Below the pieces are notes generated by a model, which was given only the letters and a program-made list of their open reading frames with translations, was not told the origin of the DNA and ran no database searches. 64,000 bases of DNA from Gordionus sp. m RMFG-2023 (lineage: Eukaryota; Nematomorpha; Gordioida; Chordodea; Parachordodidae). Below are positions 45,016 to 56,969 of this stretch, piece by piece. Every line of letters begins with the position of its first letter. The stretch's first letter is position 1. The stretch is taken from contig NC_088777.1 in NCBI RefSeq assembly GCF_954871325.1, forward strand, positions 37,859,366 to 37,923,365, read 5' to 3'. A program made the translations under genes and the position numbers.

Positions 45016-46440
45016 TTCTGTAGTCTTAAAATTTGTGGAGGAGGCAAATTCCCTAAAAAAATAGGCAGGTTTGGAAATATTAAGTAAACATTCATTTAGA
45101 AATTATAGAACGGAAACTGCTAATTCTAAATTTTGATTTATAATACCAAGGTATAATCTTTAAATCTAGTGTCCAAAGGAGCGTTGTCACACCATATTTT
45201 TTATAGTATGGCAGTAGAGTCATCGATAACGAAAGAAATTATTTTTTTTGTAAAAAATATTTAGAAAAATGGGTGGATATGATCTGTAATTATTTTCATT
45301 TTATAGTCAACATCAGGGCTGGGAGTCAAACATAAGCCCCAAGATTAATGAAATATTTTATCGGTATTGGTTCTAAAATATTGGCATTGATTTACCCAAT
45401 ATTTTTATTTCTTGATTTGATATAGGTATTGGTTATATTGGCTATATTGGTATAGTTTTAAATTAAAATTATTAATAAATTAAAAGAATATAAATAGTGT
45501 TTTAAAAAAACCTTAATTGTATTTTTAATAAAATGGGAAAAAATTTTATGATTTAAAAAAGACAGGAATAGTCACAAATTACACATTTTGACCAATTTTG
45601 AGACATATTAATTCAATATATATTAAGTTATGGGATTACGACCCCTCAACCCCTATAGCGCTTATCCCCAGTCTCCCCTACTAAATATGTTTAAATAGGT
45701 GATAGCAGAAGCTATATATGGCTTTTTTAAAGTAATTTTCAGAGACATGGTGATATTTAAAAAAAAACATCATCAAAAGACACTTTATGATTAAAAAAGA
45801 TATAAACAAGTCACTTAAAAATATATAGCAATTTACCTATTCATCATTTCAAACTTGTAAGGTATCATTTTAAATCTACATAAAGTATTATTAAAAATTT
45901 ATTTTATATAATTTAAAATGATTAGTTTGCCAATTTGAAATGATACTGTAGGAGGTAAAATGCTGTATAGTTTATAAATTTTGAAAATTTAAACTATCAT
46001 GTGGGATTACTGAAAATTTTATAAACAGAATTAATCAGTTAAAATGCGCAGAAACAATTTAAAATAAAATTATCTACCGTTAACTGTTCGAAAAAAAATC
46101 CCAATAGAGACTAAACTTAACTTAACCCATATTGACACCAGGCTTAGAAAATTCAATAGAAACGGAGAATGGGAAATCAATAGATATACGAAATTTTTGA
46201 ATCAGTTTAACTCAACATAAAATAATTTACAATTTGCTTATTTTAAAATCAAATCTTGATATTCAAATTTATCCTATAATATGTCGCCACTTTCATTTCT
46301 TAATATAGAAACAGGAACATACTTAGGAAATTATATTTTTAAAATATACTTATTTATTGGACGAATAATATTTAAAATTTGAAGTCTGAGGTTAATTAAA
46401 TAATTATGTATGGATAGGAATTTTGTTTGTTTTCCGAGTT
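45016..46440. other. Gene-free; one hAT-like end at 45312
   Basis: CAGGGCTGGGAGTCAAAC at 45312 resembles the left end of the complete hAT at 19750. It is followed by 'ggtattggttatattggc' repeats up to 45450, a subterminal-repeat style. The right end was not found. Otherwise AT-rich with nothing recognised. Confidence 0.45.
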
Positions 46441-46446
46441 ATGTGA

Positions 46447-47134
46447 CAAAATTATAAAAATAGAAAGAATAGATTTTATCATGTTGTCGCAGATCAATTT
46501 TTTGATGTTTGCGATGATATGCCACCCATGTTTGCCTCGTCATTTTTTAAATTTATGAAAATTATCTATATTATGCAGGGATTCAAATCCGAAATGTCAC
46601 CTATCAGCGATATTTTGCAGCTATCGCTTCTATTTGCACAATTATATCAAATCTTTCCTGTTTTGGGAACTCGAACCGATAACATGCGCGTAAGAAAATT
46701 ATTTGGATGATTATTTTTTTAACTTATAAGTTATATGTAATTGAGAAGATTATTAAGTCAACTGTTATGGATTAAATTATAAATATTGCCAAGATACTCA
46801 ATAAGACAACGACAAGTTATATTGTAAAAGAATATCTTAAAGAAACATCTTTTTATTATTATTTTCTATTTTAAAAAAATCCGAAGATATAAAGATTACA
46901 TTTTTTTCTAATTTTTGTTAAATATGATTTATAAATTTTAATACAGAGCTTGGACGAATTATGCCAGGTGTCTTAAACATATGTCTAAAACATTTTGCAA
47001 TGATAGAGGGTTACCTGTATTTGCGCTCTACTCGAAAAAAGCCAAAAAGAAGGTATTTTAGATTAATAACTAAATATTTTAATTATCTACCAAGGCTAAA
47101 TATCATTAAAAAAATAATAATTCTGACCATCTAG
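46447..47134 (+). CDS. Possible two-exon gene, unrecognised helical protein
   Basis: The first exon (open from 46447, ending at 46689) reads FYHVVADQFFDVCDDMPPMF, FKFMKIIYIM, SPISDILQLSLLFAQLYQIF, TRTDNMR. It stops at an excellent donor, CGC|GTAAGA. The next acceptor (tacagag at 46948) opens a frame, 46949-47134, in the right phase: LGRIMPGVLNICLKHFAMIE, YLYLRSTRKKPKRRYF..., then a stop. Codon use and the mix of residues look like real protein rather than AT-rich noise, but I recognise no domain, and the 5' start is missing. An alternative is that only the first exon is real. Confidence 0.4.
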
Positions 47135-48264
47135 TTTATGATATTGAAAGTAGAGTCCTACGAAAGACAAATTTTTTCGACCCCACCCATCCAGTATGAA
47201 TAAAAATATTTTCCCAACCTAACCCAACTCGAATATAAAATTAATTCCTCATTCCCGATCTCGCCCAATCCGAAAGTCAAAATATAAAAATAATTTACCT
47301 TAAAATTTAATGTTATAATTATTAGTCGAAAAAATGAACATAATTGTAAAATAATATGCAAACAACCCCATATATATTGATATCAGTATCACTGATTAAA
47401 TTTTTTTTTTTATTGTTAATTTGATACTTTTTATTTATTTAAAAAAATGATAAAACACTAAAATATTAAAACAAGTATATAAAAATATGTAAAATTACTA
47501 AATAAAAATAAATATATATATTATAAGTATCGAAGGCTCTAAAAAGAGCTTAATATAATAATGAATATGTACCTAAAAAACTAGTATAATTGTGTTTAAA
47601 AATTTATAGTTGAAGTTTTTGTTTAAGAAATAAGGATTCACGATTTTCGTTTGTTATGTTAAAAATTTTTAGTGATAAAGTTTTTTAAAAAATATATGTA
47701 GACTGAAAAATTGCCGTTAGTTGATATGACTATTGGCTGAAATATAAAGTTATTTAATTTGGAATAAAAAATATTTTTAAACTAGACTTAGCCCAACCTA
47801 CCTAAAAAAAATCCCATACCAAATAGAAATGACTTTTATTATTTCTTCTTTTCCGATTAGTAAAATTAACAACATTATAAATATATGAGCGATTTATTAA
47901 TTAATAATCTTTTTTTTTGTATATATCATTTTTATATCAGTCAAAGAGGGAATGTTCTATCATCAACAGAAAAAAACGTTCATATGACGGTGGTTCATTT
48001 TATGATGCAGTGAATGCTTTTACTAACAATCGCTAAATTTTTAATGCATTTGGAATATTGAAGAAAGAATATTATTTGTACCAGTTTTTATATTTCTAAT
48101 TTATAATAGAGCTCAGTGTTGTAAACTATTTGCTTACATTCTTAAAAATTATAATTTTTCTTTTATTATTTATGTAATAATATAGACTTTCAAATTAAGA
48201 TTGTATTTTATAAAAAAACGAATTAGAGATGTAGTATTGGAATATAGATATGGTGAATTCCATG

Positions 48265-50735
48265 ACAAATCAACATGAGTTTCAACCCGACCTCCTCAGA
48301 TTTTTCTAAAATTTTTACTGTATATATTATAACAAAGAAAAAAAATAAAAATTTTAGCCTCCAACTTTAAACAGCAGCTAGGATATGGGCTACTAAAGTA
48401 AAAGAAATGAGGCATTTTAGGCAAAATGCTCTCCTTTTAATTTTAAATATTTTTAGATATAATTGAGGTGTCATTTAAATAAATTTATGTAGTCTTATGG
48501 TAGGCCTTTAAAGTTATATAATGGCAAATATTGTTTAAAAAAAATTAATGTCAAAAACTGGAAATAGATAACCGAAAATGGTCATAAAATCTAATCGGTA
48601 TATAGGATTAATGAATAAATATGCAAATTTTCAAGTTGGGCCGAATTCAGGTTTAAGAGATATGGCATTTTAATCATTAGTCATTTGTAAAAATTCTTAA
48701 TAAATATTTGATAAATCATTAATTGTAATATATTAAAATCTTTATAATAACTGCAGGGGTACCATTTGCATTCCCCCAGCTTAAATTTTTTTAGAATTTC
48801 GGTCCGACCCGAGTTTTATATTTTCATGGCTCAGACCGGATTTTTTTGAAATATATTATATTTATTTAAAATTTTTGTAGATAATGGTGGAAATTTAAAA
48901 TATTTGGCCCTGCCCGGGTATTTTAAAAAATATTTTAAGCCCGGCATGGTTAGGGCATTTAAAAATAATTTTTTTAGACCTGAATTTTTATTTTAAAATA
49001 GTACGAAATGGTCAGTGTTCCCGGGCCAGGCTTACGGCCTGGCCTGGCCTGCAGGTCTCAAATAATGTGGGGGTGCTATTGTATGTAATATATTTACTTC
49101 GTTCTTAAAATTCACATAATTTGGATAGACATATATATTGTGAAGGCCTAAACTTCCTTGTATGATTAACTAGAATAAATCCTTATCGATATAATTTGCA
49201 TTATATGACATAAAAAATTAAGAAATATTTTTATAAAAATTTGTCAAGATAATTTTAATAACCATGAATGTGAAATCATTAAGATTGAAAAATAAATTTG
49301 AAACAACACATTCTCGAAATGAAAAAATTCAGATATTAGTGGTTTTACCAAATTCTTGGACCTGAAAAATAAAGAGAATTTTCTATAACTGAACCATGGC
49401 AAGGATAACAAAAAAATTGGACGGGAAAGGATGTTTTATCCTGTACAAATGTTATAAAGGGTGAAAGTGTTTTCGGCTATTTTATAGATCTTATTCGAAA
49501 ATTTAATAATTTTGATTAAAAGGTCATAAGATACCTGGTATAATCGTTTTATATCAATAAAGGTTAAAGAACCAATTGAAGAAAATACTAATTTTATGTT
49601 ATAATAAGGAATTATATTCTAATTTTAAAGAAACACATAATGGTATAAAAGTGATTATAATAAATTTGCAGATTTAAGACCAATTCATTTTTTTTTCTAA
49701 ACTAAAATAATTGGTTTTCTTTAAAATAAAATTTATCAAAAATGTTTTTTAAAATTTGATGGTGTAGTAATCAATATATGAAAAAAATTCATGATCTAGG
49801 CCATCGTGAACTTGAATTTGGAATCAAAGCGGAATGATATTTTTTCGTAATAGCCTATGGAAAACATTACCAAAAGGTTAGCAGAAAGCTACCTTCAGCG
49901 TAGATATGAGAAACAAATAGTAAACACATTAGATTCATTTAATTTTTATAAAGCAAATATCACTGGAATTAATTATGCATATGGAAAAGATGACGAATAT
50001 AAAAAAATATCTTAAAAGGTCAAACTCATTCCCGGAATACAAAAGTTTCACGCAAGTTTAGATTATTGAATTTACAATAAATAAAAATAAAATTTTGTCC
50101 TCAATAAACTATAATCAAAAATTGATTTGTATTTATTAGTTAATTTGATGAGAAGAATTTAACTCATTAAATAAATTAATAGACCCCTCCCTCCCAAAAA
50201 ATTTTTTTTTAAAGCTATTCTTTTAAATACTAAACATAAAATGTTTGACAGCTTATGACTTATATTACAATTATTGAATCAAATATTTATCATAGAATAT
50301 TTGAATTAGATTAATAATGAAAATGTGATTTCTCCTAACTTGAGCTAGGCCCAACTAGAAAATTTATATATTTAATCATTAATCCTATATTTATATATAT
50401 AAAAATCAAGAGAAAAAAATAGCATATCGATTTGATTTTATAACCATTTACGTTATCTGAATTTTGACATTAAATTCTTTTAAAAACAATTATAACTTTA
50501 AAGGCCTACCATTAGACTATATAAATAAATAAAAATGATGCTTCTAGCTCAATTATATCTAAAGATATTTAAAATTAAAGGGAGAGATTTTAACAAAATG
50601 CCTTATTTTTTGTAGAGGCCCATATTTCAGCTGCTGTTTGGAGTTGGGAAAATTTTCTATTTTTAGTTATATTATATACAAACGTTAAAATTCAAAAAAA
50701 ATCTGAGGGGATCGATAAGAATTTGATTAGAAACT
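48265..50735. mobile_element. DNA transposon with ~430-bp terminal inverted repeats
   Basis: The arm 48290-48690 is mirrored by 50300-50720: cctcctcagatt/aatctgagggg, aacagcagct/agctgctgtt, taggcctttaaagttat/ataactttaaaggccta, ggattaatga/tcattaatcc, agttgggcc/ggcccaact. The arms have diverged by many bases, so the element is old. Inside are a GC-patch MITE (48755-49065) and scraps of possible protein. One is a 58-codon plus-strand frame at about 49858-50034 starting MENITKRLAESYLQRRYEKQ. The superfamily is unknown because neither a transposase motif nor a clear target duplication is visible. Confidence 0.7.
48755..49065. mobile_element. GC-patch MITE inside the long-TIR transposon
   Basis: GC-rich patches (ggtccgacccgag, ggccctgcccggg, agcccggcatgg, ccgggccaggcttacggcct) in AT-rich DNA end in GCCTGCAGGTCTCAAA, a variant of the TGCAGATCTCTA end. 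The left end is near 'tgcaggggtacc'. Worn. Confidence 0.55.
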
Positions 50736-51234
50736 TAGAATGTTAATAAAATAACATAAAAAACGATTCTAGGTGGGTATTAATTGAAAATATAGCTTAT
50801 ATTGTTCAACGTACTAAATGTAAAACTCCTTCAATATACGGCTACATAGAATTAATAGAACAAAATGAAATAGTAAAATACAAAATAATAATTCGTAATG
50901 GATGAATATGATTACTCCTTCTTATATCGGACATTTTTTATTTCCAGGTTCAGCCAAATCCTATTTTTTTAGTTCACACTATTATTGTTAGAAATAGGTC
51001 TTTGATAGGGAAAAAATTAAAGTTGTTATTAAAAATTAGAAGAATTATTAATTCTATAATGAGAGTGGAAAATAAGAAATTTTAGTTTTTCTAAGAGAAA
51101 AGGCGATTTATATTAGGAAAACAAGAAAATTTAAATTACATTTTTTCTGATATTTGAGTAAAGCCTGAATAAAAATTTTAAAATTGAATTTCATCTTTAC
51201 CAAACTGAAAATGTCTATCAGTTAGTTTTAAAAA

Positions 51235-51390
51235 CCTTATGCGAGTGGGTGAGGGGTTTAATTTTTTTAGAAATATTAGGCCTGACTCAACCCGAACATA
51301 AATTTTTTTAAAGAATAGACCCGGCCCGAACCGAAGCTCGTTCGGGCCGGGTGGGCTTGGCCGTGATTTTATAGATCTCTAATTTTACCA
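51235..51390. repeat. GC-patch MITE, partial
   Basis: gacccggcccgaaccgaagc and gttcgggccgggtgggcttg are followed by ATAGATCTCTAA, the family's end. The left side is ill-defined. Confidence 0.6.
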
Positions 51391-51544
51391 ATTATTTTTT
51401 CAAAAATATAATTGAAATGTTAATGATATTTTATTATAGATAATAATAAACTTTTTTATTATGACAAAAATTTATCATTATTCTAATTGAAATGGCTAAG
51501 GAATTGTCATGAATTGAATAGTTGGACTAGTGGAGTTAGCATAT

Positions 51545-51662
51545 TAGAGGTCTGTTATGGGTGGGTTTTAGCCCAAGAGACCGGCTACCCATTGTTTCAA
51601 AAATAATTTTAACCACCCTCCCAATGTTTTAAATTTTTTAACCAGCCCATCCAGACCTTTTA
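51545..51662. mobile_element. Short TAGAGGTCTG-type MITE, 118 bp
   Basis: It begins TAGAGGTCTGTTATGGGTGG and ends CCAGCCCATCCAGACCTTTTA, imperfect mirror images. It is related to the 364-bp copy at 40039-40402 but has almost no interior. The target duplication is not clear. Confidence 0.6.
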
Positions 51663-51689
51663 GCTAATGAGAAATATATTTTAATAAGA

Positions 51690-53970
51690 AAATTTATTTT
51701 TATTAAAAATTATTATTTTTCATTCTTTAAGCGCAATGTTCTTTTGTTGTTAGAACAATACTATACTTGATTATTGTCATGCCATTCAAACTAAAATTAT
51801 TATGAAGAAAAATCACGTTCACCGGCCGAAATCAAGAAAATTGCTGTTATTAATTATTTTAATATAAGTTAGAAAAGTAAAAAACAATATTGACCAATTG
51901 CATGAGAAAATTATATGAGATGCGGAAGCCTTGACTTGCACCGAAAGATATCATTCCAATATCGGTACTTTGATTGAAGTTTATTACAAAATAATTGTCC
52001 TTATACCACTTTCAGAGTATTTTTAATCCAAATCAATCACGATTAGTGATTTATCATGAGTATCCAATTTACAAAATTTATTACCTCACAATTCTTCTAA
52101 AAATATATGGGCGCTAGATATTTAAAAAATCAAAAATCTGGCCCAATTTTATTCAAAGGATATTTTAAATCTGGGTATGAATAATTAATTCGTAGATATC
52201 TTCCAAGAAACGCTAAGTAGGTATTGCATATTTTAAAATATATAGAGATTTGAAGGTATATTTTGGCATGAATACCAATAAGAACAAATGATCTTTGAAA
52301 AATAGAACTTTATTTCAGAAGACCAATAAGTAAAATAATGAAATATATATTAAACATTATATAATTATTTTAAAAAGTTACTCAAAATATTCGTAAATGG
52401 AAATTTAATCTTTGCAATTGAGCCAATTTCTTAATTATTTATTCTGTATTGAGATAAAATATCTATGTATATTTAATAAAGCTATTCCATTCAATCGATT
52501 TTCTGATTTATAGTTTAGAAACTACAACACGTGTTTATGCAATATCTTAACTTATGTTTAGAAATAAAAAGTAAATTGCCCAGTATTTCAGTGCGCTGCA
52601 GTTTTTTCATGAAAAAATATACGCATTCCTTGCTTAAATTGAGGTTGACTTTTTATTAGTATCGTCGATTCAAAATTTTTAAGTTATAAAAAAGAATTGG
52701 TTTTTGTAAATTATATTATCTGCCTTATTATTTCATTAATTTCTTAGATATTCTATTTTAAAAGACATTTATTTAATATTAAATTTAATTAACATAATAA
52801 TTAAACAACGAAGGGAATTTTACTGCCCTCCACTTTATTAATCTTATCTGGGTAACAAAGTTTGGTCAACTTTCTTGTGAAAAAAACGAGTTGCTAAAAA
52901 AATTAGTCTATAGTCAAGGTGCAAAATGATGAATAGGAAAGGTAAATCATTTTAAATGGTTTCTGACGCCATACGGTATTTTGACCAATTTGCACGATAC
53001 TATTTTAAGTGCATTATTTGCGTTTGCAATGCTCAATATACTATATATTCCAAAAATATTTTTCAAACCATCGACGTATCAGGCCAATTCAGAAAAATTT
53101 TATCGCAAAACACTTTTTAGGGAAGTCTTGATAGCGAATGTCGTTTTTAAGGCGAAACTTTATAAAAGGCAATATCGCGAATTTATTTCCGTGAAAAATT
53201 TGGAGTTAAAGCAAAACTTTTATCGCCTTTATTAGTATTTTTTAATGCGCGAATTTATTAAAGCAGGGCATTATTGCCAAAGAAAGGATTGCAAATGAAT
53301 TTATTAGAAGAAAAACAAGATATTCTATATATATTTACCACGATAACGGCAATAAGGGCGAAATATTATAAGGGCATTTCGTTATTTATTGTGTCTATTA
53401 AGTAAGCAAGAGTTGGCTTAAATATGACACACATCTTGATGTGATAAAAAAATAACTTGGCAATCTCTTCTGATCTCTTTTACTCATAATCGTAAGTGCG
53501 TTAGGGGCATTTTAGGTTCAGTTTTTCACACCAAGATATTTATCTCCTACCCCCATCCGACAAATGTGCTTAATGTAACTTTAATAAAATTTAACAAAGC
53601 GGAAATACCTAATTTTTTTTTGCTTATTCAAGAAATACAGAAAGCTGATTTTTTAAAAAAATTCATAGATGATTTTCGTAAGTAAAAATTTTAACATTCT
53701 TAGAATATTTTATTGAATTTTCCAAGTTAATTTCCTGTTTGAGTTTTTCTTTATTGTGTAAATAAGAGTGAGAACTTTATTTTTTTAAATCTCTCATTTC
53801 ATCTGAACCCTGAGAGACCCTAAATTTTAAAAATGGGTTTGAGTTCAGCGAAATATCGAGGGTTCGGGTTCAGGGTTTGGGTTCTCGTCCTGGATATAAA
53901 TACAATATAATATAGTAAATAAAAAAACTTTCTTAATACTTTTTAATATATAAAAACTTTTCTTTGCGAA
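51690..53970. other. Gene-free; GCGAATTTATT repeat region near 53.1 kb
   Basis: Between 53080 and 53300 words such as 'ttatcgc', 'gcgaatttatt' and 'aaaacttttatcgcc' recur, giving an 84-codon frame (52981-53235) that I regard as repeat rather than gene. Around 53815-53890 'gggttcgggttcagggtttgg' forms a short G/T-rich strip. Nothing else is recognised. Confidence 0.45.
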
Positions 53971-53983
53971 TAATTTTATTTAA

Positions 53984-55778
53984 CCCTTCAATACTCCGGT
54001 GTAAAAATGACGTTAGTACCCTGGTGGGGTTTAATAGACCCCAATTTCAAATGTATATATCTCCAGTTATATTCATTATTTTTATTTAATATTTGGATAT
54101 AAGATAGAACTAACCTTAAACTTGTTAAAATATTTATTTATTTTTATTTCTTAAGCTTAGATTAAAGATGATGAGGATAATTATAATTTGTGTCAAAATT
54201 TTTAAAAAAGCTTACTTTTTTTAAATTTTAAATAATAAATTAAAAAATAACTTATCTATCATATAATCATGATAATTCATAATATAAAAAAAATTACACT
54301 AATACATTCAAACATAAAAAAAATATAGAATATTGAAATATGTTAAATTTGACATGCAAAACATTTATTACATAAAACATTAATGTGTTTAAACATAAAT
54401 ATATTTTACATATTTGAAAAAAAATATTTTGTTTTTTTTATTTTCATTTTCAGCTTAATAAAGATTTCCCAATAATGTCTTGAATTGTGTTACATCAACC
54501 TCTTTAGTAGAACTTTCATATTGGTCAGTATAGTTATTACATAAAATATTAATTTTTCCTTGGTATGATAAATAATCTCTTCAATCATTTTTGGTGTTAT
54601 GAACAAGTCAAAACATTTTTCTGGAGTGTCAGCTTCTTTCCCTTATTCTTTTACTCCTGGCAGTTGAATAATTAAATTTTGTTGAAGTGTTCTTATTCTT
54701 TGATTAGGAAGATCCTTTTTCCATCTAGTAAACTTATTTTTTTAGATATTATGATAAACGATTTCATAATTACATGAATATAATTAATTAAGTTTATTGT
54801 CTTCAACTAACATTTCTTCATCTAATTCAGATTGTGTATCATGATCACTATCATATCTTCATCCTCACTATTAATTATATTGTCATAATCACCTCAAATA
54901 AAATGATATTACATCTTAAATAATTATATATTTAGCTTCAGAATCTGCAAACATCATTATAAATGATAAAAATAATTTGAGAAATGAGTCAGCTGGTGAA
55001 AAATAAAAATAAAATAACTCCCCCAGAGAAAATCTTTACGTTTTATATTTCCTATATCTCACTCAAAATATAAGATTATTATATTTTACTTTAATAAATT
55101 TTATAATATACTAGTATATAATTATAATTTTTAAAAAAAAATTTCTTAAAAATTATAAATTAATTCTGGTGGGGTCTCACAAACAGTGGCGTAGCTACGG
55201 GGGTGGTTTTCGGGTTTGGACCCCTCCCAGAGCAAAATATTTTTTGAGATTATACGTTCAAAAGACTTAAAAGTGATTTTATATGAATTATATTTTTCTG
55301 GTTTTGATGTTTGTGGAAGGATATTATATTACTATTGAAATTATTCTGGATAGTATTATTATAAAGTCATTGAGAATAATCTACTAAATTATAATAACAT
55401 ATTATTGATGCATTTAAAAAATATATTTATTATATATTATCGAAGATATGATTATGATTTGTAAGATAAACCCGGCCGAAGGCCGGGCAAAAGGGCCGAA
55501 GGCCCGTTAAAGGGGTCTGGGGGCGAAGCCCCACAGCTTTTATATGTATGGACCCCCTCTAAGGAAAATTCCTAGCTACGCCACTGCTCACAAACCACAA
55601 TCAGTCACAAAATGCTTATATCTTAAAAACTACTTAACCAAAATATATGAAATTTGGAATATAGATTCTAAGATATATTTGATGAAGCTACTGAAGAATC
55701 CAGATCATAAACCATTTTTATGTAATATCATTTTTAGCATGCCTGGGGTTTCATATACCCCAGCATAGTATTGAAGGG
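53984..55778 (-). mobile_element. piggyBac-type transposon, 1795 bp, defective
   Basis: The ends are CCCTTCAATACTCCGG (53984) and its mirror ...AGTATTGAAGGG (55778), with the target TTAA on both sides (53980-53983 and 55779-55782), as piggyBac requires. Minus-strand remains of the transposase N-terminal half lie at about 54480-54960: an acidic stretch (SEDEDM...) and LFITPKMIEEIIYHTKE, the counterpart of the F-x-LFFT-x-x-LIxxIVxxTN segment. The catalytic core is missing. A hAT MITE (55184-55586) is inserted near the right end. Confidence 0.92.
55184..55586. mobile_element. hAT MITE, 403 bp, inside the piggyBac element
   Basis: It begins CAGTGGCGTAGCTACGGGGG and ends CCTAGCTACGCCACTG, flanked by CTCACAAA at 55176-55183 and 55587-55594, a perfect 8-bp duplication. 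The interior has a GC-rich strip with two short palindromes (cccggccgaaggccggg and gggccgaaggccc, about 55472-55520). No coding sequence. It is younger than the piggyBac copy it sits in. Confidence 0.95.
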
Positions 55779-55930
55779 TTAAAAAACGGTTTCAATTTAG
55801 AAATAAAATACAACTTAAACGATATCAAAATGGAATATAATATTAAAAAAAATAAGAATATATTAAAAATGATATATATAAATTTTATATGAAAAATATT
55901 AAAGAGAACAAAAAAAAGAATCATATATCA

Positions 55931-56055
55931 CCCTAGAGAGGAATGAATCCTAGAAAGTAGACCGGAAGATTTCAAGCGAAATCTGCTGACGAAGGTAGAA
56001 TCCTTCGTTGGGGTGGCCTGAAATCTGTCTATAGATTGGTCTTAGTAACATTTGC
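55931..56055 (+). ncRNA. Hairpin-rich segment, candidate structured RNA
   Basis: About 120 bases of higher GC in AT-rich surroundings hold two perfect adjacent hairpins: AGATTTC-aagc-GAAATCT and ACGAAGG-tagaat-CCTTCGT. An outer pairing is also possible (AGACC with GGTCT, AGATTTCA with TGAAATCT). It lies between the piggyBac end and the 3' side of TFIIB. It matches no RNA family I know: no U-snRNA, SRP or RNase P signature, and no complete hammerhead core. It could be a small RNA gene, a fragment of a mobile element, or chance. The strand is not determined; plus is given for convenience. Confidence 0.3.
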
Positions 56056-56059
56056 TTAA

Positions 56060-56965
56060 AATTTTATAAAAATAGCACAAACTCGTTATTTCTACATGGA
56101 TTTTAAATTTTATAATTGGTTGCTATTCTTAAAATATAAGAGCTAGGATTAGATGTTAAAATTTAGACTATGCTTTAGTTAAGCATACTTTAGTTTGTAT
56201 ACAAATTTTCACCTAAATATCAATAGGTTAATAGGAATCGTGATCTATTTGATATAATATGACCAATGTGTAACATTTTTGTAAAGTAACTTTTAGAGCC
56301 GAGATTGATTAAACGTTTCTTCAGTGAAGGATAATAAATTTAAGTAAAAATAAGCTCCCTATAAGAAGATAATCAAGACTACTTTCGGGTGAATATAATA
56401 AGGACAATAATTAAAATATACATCAATATTAATTATTTAGAATGGTCAGCAGGTAGTTCTGATTTAAGCCCCCATTAGAAAAATGTGACAAAACACCTAG
56501 ATATCTCAATATGCATAAAACAGAAACAAACTTTCCCTCAATAAAAATATTAGTAATTCGTAATTCCATATCTATAAATAGATATCAGACTAATTGGTTC
56601 TATGCCTCAAATAATCGTTGCAATTATTAGATCTAAGAAAGAGGCAACCAAATTTTAAGACTAATGGTCATTTATTATGGATTCATATAGATTTTAATAA
56701 TGAATTGTAATAAAAAATATTTTTTCCATATAAATAATAATTTTTTATTAATTATTATCCTAAATTATTATAATAAATTAATTAATATTTTACAAAATAA
56801 AATGTCTGACATAATTTTTTTTGTAATTTGAAAATGTTTTAAGTTTGAAAAATATTAGGTGGCCGAGAATTTGACATTGGGTAATATACGTTTTGGCATT
56901 AAAAAATATTCCATTTTGCTTCACGTTCAATAATAATTCGTAATTTACGAAAAATTTGTTATATA
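56060..56965. other. 3' flank of the TFIIB gene, nothing else recognised
   Basis: AT-rich. The minus-strand 3' UTR of TFIIB would begin at 56969 and run into it. Confidence 0.45.
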
Positions 56966-56969
56966 TTTT

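Noticed and set aside
47158-47361. 67-codon minus frame
   Set aside because: Opposite a stretch of 'caacccaacccg' words that looks like a worn repeat; composition is not protein-like.
52981-53235. 84-codon plus frame
   Set aside because: Starts at TTG, is built on recurring GCGAATTTATT-type words and has no splice or domain support.
55975-56020. Hammerhead ribozyme suggested by CTGACGA
   Set aside because: The motif CTGANGA is present, but the required GAAA after stem II is absent, so the catalytic core cannot form.
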